This document shows positions 60,551 to 64,000 of a stretch of DNA of 64,000 nt, piece by piece. The stretch is from Candidatus Leptofilum gracile (GTDB lineage: Bacteria > Chloroflexota > Anaerolineae > Promineifilales > Promineifilaceae), in NCBI GenBank assembly GCA_016713825.1, contig JADJOJ010000010.1, positions 558,001 through 622,000 on the forward strand. The letters are read 5' to 3'. A model generated the notes under the pieces. The model did no database searches. It was not told where the DNA came from and saw only the letters and a program-made list of their open reading frames with translations. Within the stretch, counting starts at the first letter, position 1. The number at the start of each line of letters is the position of its first letter. Position numbers and translations under genes: made by a program.

Positions 60551-61390
60551 ATGCATATTTTAGTGACAAATGATGATGGCGTTACCGCCCCGGGATTGTT
60601 GGCCTTGGCCCAGGCGATGCGCCAGTTTGGCAAAGTAAGCGTTGTGGCACCGGATCATGATTGGTCGGGTGGTGGCCACGTGAAAACGTTGAACCGACCG
60701 CTGCGCGTGCGTCGCGTGAAGTTGGGCGACGGCAGCGAGGCGCTCACCAGCGACGGAGCCCCGTCTGACTGTGTGGCATTGGCGTTGATGGGGTTGCTAA
60801 AAGAAAAGGTCGATCTGGTGGTTTCTGGGGTAAACACGGCGGCTAACCTGGGGCACGATGTGACGTATTCGGGTACGGTAACGGCCGTTATGGAAGGCAT
60901 CATCTGGGGGGTTCCGGGCGTGGCGTTGTCGTTAGACGGCCGTTCCACCTCCTCGTTTGAGCTGGATTACAGCCTGGCCGTGCGGGTTGCCGCCGATGTC
61001 GTGCGCACCGTTTTGGCCAACGACCTGCCACAGGGCACTTTCCTCAACGTCAACATACCCCACGTGCCTGCTGAAGAATTCAAAGGGATTCGCCTGACCC
61101 GGCAAGGGCTTCGTGTCTACCGCGACCGATTAGACAAACGCACCGATCCACGCGGCAACGATTATTACTGGATTGGCGGCGATCGCCCCACTGGCGTGCC
61201 CCACGAAGGCACGGATGTGGGCGCAATTTTCGCCGGGTTTGCTTCCGTAACGCCGCTGGCGCTGGATTTGACGGCCTTTCATGCCATGCCGCTGCTAGAA
61301 GAATGGCTCTGGAATGGTTCAGCCGACGCCACCGACGACCTGCTGGCCATTACCACTGCCTTGCCCATCGCTGAAGGCGCACTCCACTAA
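60551..61390 (+). CDS. surE: 5'/3'-nucleotidase SurE
   Basis: A 279-residue SurE that dephosphorylates nucleoside monophosphates. It has the metal-binding start ILVTNDDGVTAPGLLAL (two aspartates), the serine in HDWSGGGH, the asparagine in VVSGVNTAANLGHDVTYSGT, and TSDGAPSDCVALAL. A ribosome site (GGAAAAGGAAAAG) precedes the ATG. The substrate-loop sequence SGGGH replaces the more common SGxG(H/S) with little change. Confidence 0.95.
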   Translation: MHILVTNDDGVTAPGLLALAQAMRQFGKVSVVAPDHDWSGGGHVKTLNRPLRVRRVKLGDGSEALTSDGAPSDCVALALMGLLKEKVDLVVSGVNTAANLGHDVTYSGTVTAVMEGIIWGVPGVALSLDGRSTSSFELDYSLAVRVAADVVRTVLANDLPQGTFLNVNIPHVPAEEFKGIRLTRQGLRVYRDRLDKRTDPRGNDYYWIGGDRPTGVPHEGTDVGAIFAGFASVTPLALDLTAFHAMPLLEEWLWNGSADATDDLLAITTALPIAEGALH

Positions 61391-61689
61391 TGAAAATCCA
61401 CAGATTTCGCAGATTTGCGCAGATCGCGCCCAGATTTAATCCGTGTAATCTGCGGCCTATTTTCAGAGAAGACGACATGAGCCCAGGCTCAACACCCTGA
61501 ATGAAAATCGTAGGTCGGATTGCCAATCCGACCCACATTTACGAAGGCAACGACACCAACTGTCGTTGACCACCATGAATGAAAATCAACAGAATTGATA
61601 GGACACGGATGCAACGGATTTTACGGATTCCTAAACTTCTTATCCGTGTAATCTGTCCAATCCGTGTCCTATTTTCAGAGGAGAAAAAG
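61384..61689. repeat. Serial hairpin cassettes with constant flanks (locus B)
   Basis: Three units follow the surE stop. Each begins AATGAAAATC and each has a different interior. Unit 1 is a CACAGATTT/AATCTGCGG tract ending CCTATTTTCAGAGAAGA. Unit 2 is a GGTCGGATTGCCAATCCGACC hairpin ending ATTTACGAAGG. Unit 3 is AGGACACGGAT (61,600-61,610) with its complement (61,660-61,670), ending CCTATTTTCAGAGGAGA. Linkers match locus A at 20,600-21,221: ATGAGCCCAGGCTCAACACC against ATGAGCGCAGGCTCAACACA, and ACACCAACTGTCGTTGACCA present at both loci. Unit 3 supplies the ribosome site of the small gene at 61,690. Confidence 0.8.
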
Positions 61690-61884
61690 ATGGTTGATAT
61701 TGCCCAACTGGAAAACGAAAAGATGAAATCTAAGCTAACTGGCCTGCGGCAGGCGGTGATTCAAGCGGACCCAACGGTGATTGTAGACGGCCGTTTCGAA
61801 CGCATGATGACCGCCCCCATTAACGTGATCGAAATTGCTCGGGAACTGTTGGAAACGTTGGCCCAACCAGCCCCGAGCAAATAA
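61690..61884 (+). CDS. Small protein of unknown function
   Basis: A 64-residue protein (MVDIAQLENEKMKSKLTGLR, QADPTVIVDGRFERMMTAPI, then an amphipathic helix). The ATG at 61,690 follows AGAGGAG. The upstream codons in frame are repeat DNA and are excluded. There is no signal peptide or membrane helix. I do not recognise it. The clear ribosome site and a fitting length favour a real gene. Confidence 0.65.
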   Translation: MVDIAQLENEKMKSKLTGLRQAVIQADPTVIVDGRFERMMTAPINVIEIARELLETLAQPAPSK

Positions 61885-61922
61885 CCCACGCCTAAATTCA
61901 GTTGTCTGGGGGAGGAGGGGAG

Positions 61923-63278
61923 CTAACCTTCTAACGCACCCAAAATTGTTGGCAGCAGCTGCATTTTCCGCGACACCACACCGTCGGCGTTGAGCGTGCC
62001 GTCTTCCCGTTTGGGATAAGGCATCCCCTCAAGCGCCGGAATATCGTTGGTGATCAGCAGGCGGCTGCCGCGTCGCACCACATCTGTCACCATCAGTACA
62101 GCAAAATTCAAGCCATGCATGTCGCGTTGCTTCATCAGGGCATCGCCCAGGGCGCTCATATATTCAGAAAGCTGGCTGCGGTTGGTTACTTCCACCTGCG
62201 AAATGCCAAACTTCAGCCCGGCGGCTTCGTACTGCTTAAAGTCGGTATTTACAATTTCGTCTGGCGTGCGCGAGGCAAGACCGGCACCCGCTTGCAGCAC
62301 CTGCTCGCCAAACGATTGCACCGTTTCTCCGGCCAGCGGCGATTCACCCACTTTGGCCCAGCGCAGCAGGCGCTCGGCGGCTTCGCGGTCACGGGCGGTG
62401 GTGGTGGGCGAGTTGAGAATGAGTGTGTCGGACACAATGCCAGCTAGCAGCAGGCCAGCCAGGGCTGGCGGCGCGCTGAGCCCTGCCTCGTTGATTCGTT
62501 CACTGACCAGGGTGCAGGTGCTGCCCACCACATCGATGGTAAAGCGAATGGGGGTGCGCGTCGGTGCATTGTCTAGCCGGTGGTGGTCCAGTACCTCAAT
62601 GAGATCGGCGTCGTCTAGCGCTCCCAGCGCCTGGCCGATTTCATTGTGATCGACCAGGATGAGCCGGTAGCGTGGGGGATTGAGGGCGTCACGCTGGCGG
62701 CAGACGCCCTGGTAATGCCCTTCTTCATCGATCACCCAGAATTCGGTGCGTTCTTCATGCAAAATGCGGGGCAGTACATCGCGGATGCGGCTGCTGGCGG
62801 TAAAGCGGGGCACATCGGTGTCGCACGCTTCGGAACAGGGGCGGTCCATGATTTCGGCAATGCGCATTTCTTCGCGCCGGGGGTGTGCGCCTACGGACTC
62901 GCGCAAAAAGCGGAACAGACTCAGCACGGTTACCAATCCGAATGGGGTACCGTCTTCGTGGACAACGGGGGCGATGCCGCCGGTGCGGTTGGCTACGGCC
63001 CACACATCGCGCAGGGGGCGGTCTGGGGTGGTGGTGTTGAAGCGGTGGGCCACGTGTTCAAAGCGGGGCGAGGCGTCGGGCAGTAAGACGGGTGGGTCTA
63101 GCTTGAGCCGATCGAGCACCCAGGCGGTTTGGGGGTTTAGGGTGCCGGCTCTGGCGGCGATGACTTCTTCTTCGGTTTGGTTTTGCAGCAGCCAGGCGTA
63201 CCCCATTGCTGAGGCAATCGAGTCGGTATCTGGATTAATGTGTCCGATTACGTACGTTCCGCTTGTTTTTTTTGCCAT
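61923..63278 (-). CDS. ppaC: Manganese-dependent family II inorganic pyrophosphatase with regulatory CBS domains
   Basis: A 451-residue DHH-type pyrophosphatase. The catalytic parts are at the ends: HINPDTDSIASAMGYAWLL at the start, LVDHNEIGQA and EVLDHHRLDN in the centre-right, and SRKMQLLP at the C-terminus. Residues about 65-195 are an inserted CBS pair (GIAPVVHEDGTPFGLVTVLS, EFWVIDEEGHYQGVCR), which in related enzymes binds adenine nucleotides and controls activity. A DRTGG domain between the CBS modules was not recognised. No ACGGCCGT occurs in this gene. Confidence 0.93.
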   Translation of the reverse strand: MAKKTSGTYVIGHINPDTDSIASAMGYAWLLQNQTEEEVIAARAGTLNPQTAWVLDRLKLDPPVLLPDASPRFEHVAHRFNTTTPDRPLRDVWAVANRTGGIAPVVHEDGTPFGLVTVLSLFRFLRESVGAHPRREEMRIAEIMDRPCSEACDTDVPRFTASSRIRDVLPRILHEERTEFWVIDEEGHYQGVCRQRDALNPPRYRLILVDHNEIGQALGALDDADLIEVLDHHRLDNAPTRTPIRFTIDVVGSTCTLVSERINEAGLSAPPALAGLLLAGIVSDTLILNSPTTTARDREAAERLLRWAKVGESPLAGETVQSFGEQVLQAGAGLASRTPDEIVNTDFKQYEAAGLKFGISQVEVTNRSQLSEYMSALGDALMKQRDMHGLNFAVLMVTDVVRRGSRLLITNDIPALEGMPYPKREDGTLNADGVVSRKMQLLPTILGALEG

Positions 63279-63581
63279 AAAATTTTCTCTCAGGGTGAAT
63301 GGTTAAAGGTGTTGTTGGGTCCTGGTTGGGTTTGTTTGGGTGTTTTGTTTGGTGGTTGAATCTGTGTGTAAACCAGGCGGATTATAGGAATGGTTCCTGT
63401 CAAATTTCCTTTCGCCATAGAGGTGGCGTTTGATTATGCAAGAAGCTAACTGTTTGTCACTTGTGCAATGAGGTGCTTTCTATTACCATCTTTTTATGAT
63501 CGATGTATTGTTTGGAGCAGACGCACCGTTGTTGTTTTTTTGAAAAAGATGCGTGTCTTCCGCTAGGATAGGAGGCATCTC
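63279..63581. other. Divergent intergenic region
   Basis: About 300 bases between ppaC (minus) and the secreted-protein gene (plus). A GT-rich stretch (63,305-63,357, TGTTGTTGGGT-like) lies near ppaC. GGATAGGAGG just before 63,582 is the ribosome site of the plus-strand gene. No convincing promoter or RNA was recognised. Confidence 0.4.
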
Positions 63582-64000
63582 ATGTTTAAGCGTATTGGTA
63601 TTTTACTGGTCAGTTTTGCCCTGGCAACGGCCGTTTTTAGCAGTATTGTGTGGGCAGAAACGGCCGTACCCCATGAAGATAGTTTTATTTACCTGCCATT
63701 GGTGTCTAAACCAGCCTTGCCCCCACAAATTGTTCAATTTACCGTCAACGTGCCCATTGCCGACCCCGGCGAGACCATTACCCTAAGTTGGCAAACCAAC
63801 CACGCCACGACCGTTACATTGTACCACCTGTTTGGGGGTGTGTTTGGCTCATTTTGGAACGTGGCCCCCACCGGTTCCATGAGTTACACCATCAGCGCCA
63901 GCAGCCGGAATGCGGAAAATTTTGCCTTGTTTGCCAACAATGACGCTTTTCCCTACACCTCTGCTTCCTTAATGCTGCCGCTCACCTGCCCGTTTACCTG
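63582..64000 (+). CDS. Secreted protein, N-terminal part (runs off the right edge)
   Basis: 139 codons are visible. Residues 1-26 are a signal peptide (FKRIGILLVSFALATAVFSS, cleavage near VWAET). SFIYLPLVSKP follows, a segment often seen just after signal peptides of Chloroflexota secreted proteins (recollection). The rest is beta-rich (IVQFTVNVPIADPGETITLS) and may be an Ig-like module. Two ACGGCCGT copies (63,627-63,634 and 63,660-63,667) encode Thr-Ala-Val within and next to the signal peptide. The function is unknown. Confidence 0.75.
   Translation, partial: MFKRIGILLVSFALATAVFSSIVWAETAVPHEDSFIYLPLVSKPALPPQIVQFTVNVPIADPGETITLSWQTNHATTVTLYHLFGGVFGSFWNVAPTGSMSYTISASSRNAENFALFANNDAFPYTSASLMLPLTCPFT

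Overview
The window looks like a piece of a chromosome from a filamentous Chloroflexota of the Anaerolineae type. This rests on the PstA/PstC/PstS sequence style, a BTAD/NB-ARC/TPR regulator, several deazaflavin (F420-type) oxidoreductases, a DUF3592 protein, PspC, and a secreted protein with a YLPLV stretch after its signal peptide. No rRNA, tRNA, CRISPR array, transposase or phage gene was seen. Assignment to the class is inference.

Layout. 1-12,321 is a phosphate locus. It holds two complete pst operons back to back and a PhoB/PhoR-type pair. Operon 1 (minus strand) encodes a tandem-duplicated PstS, PstC, a PstA that carries a PstS-like domain in permuted order, and the start of PstB. Operon 2 (plus strand) encodes PstS, PstC, a frameshifted PstA, and two PstB-like ATPases whose active-site lesions complement each other. 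A region between them has 11-bp direct repeats resembling a PHO box next to a sigma70-like promoter. The adjoining phoR-like gene has lost its phosphoacceptor-histidine region. 12,622-23,486 holds trpA, a GT-C-like membrane protein, a YyaL-type protein, PrpE/Acs, a sugar-nucleotide epimerase, an SDR and PspC. 23,556-36,989 holds an APH-M23-aminotransferase fusion, an ECF sigma factor with a very large SH3-containing putative anti-sigma protein, an M28 peptidase, a winged-helix/P-loop fusion between two deazaflavin oxidoreductase paralogues, and a YefM/YoeB pair. 37,042-54,429 holds uvrA, uvrB, an AlkC-type glycosylase, DinB proteins, a membrane protein/regulator pair with a clear operator-promoter, a P-loop kinase/esterase fusion and a large sensor kinase with a response-regulator/kinase partner. 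54,896-64,000 holds a SARP-like regulator, a putative zinc peptidase, a WYL regulator, surE, a family II pyrophosphatase and a truncated secreted protein.

Two genome-scale signals stand out. First, the palindrome ACGGCCGT occurs about 105 times in 64 kb (hand count; about one is expected by chance), in every frame and on genes of every function, like HIP1 in cyanobacteria. Second, most gene junctions, and several open reading frames (uvrA, the GT-C protein, the aminotransferase fusion), carry short hairpins or small tandem repeats. At several sites these hairpins sit between constant flanks.

Four single-base frameshifts all fall in or beside C/G homopolymers, so base-calling error must be considered before any of those genes is called dead.
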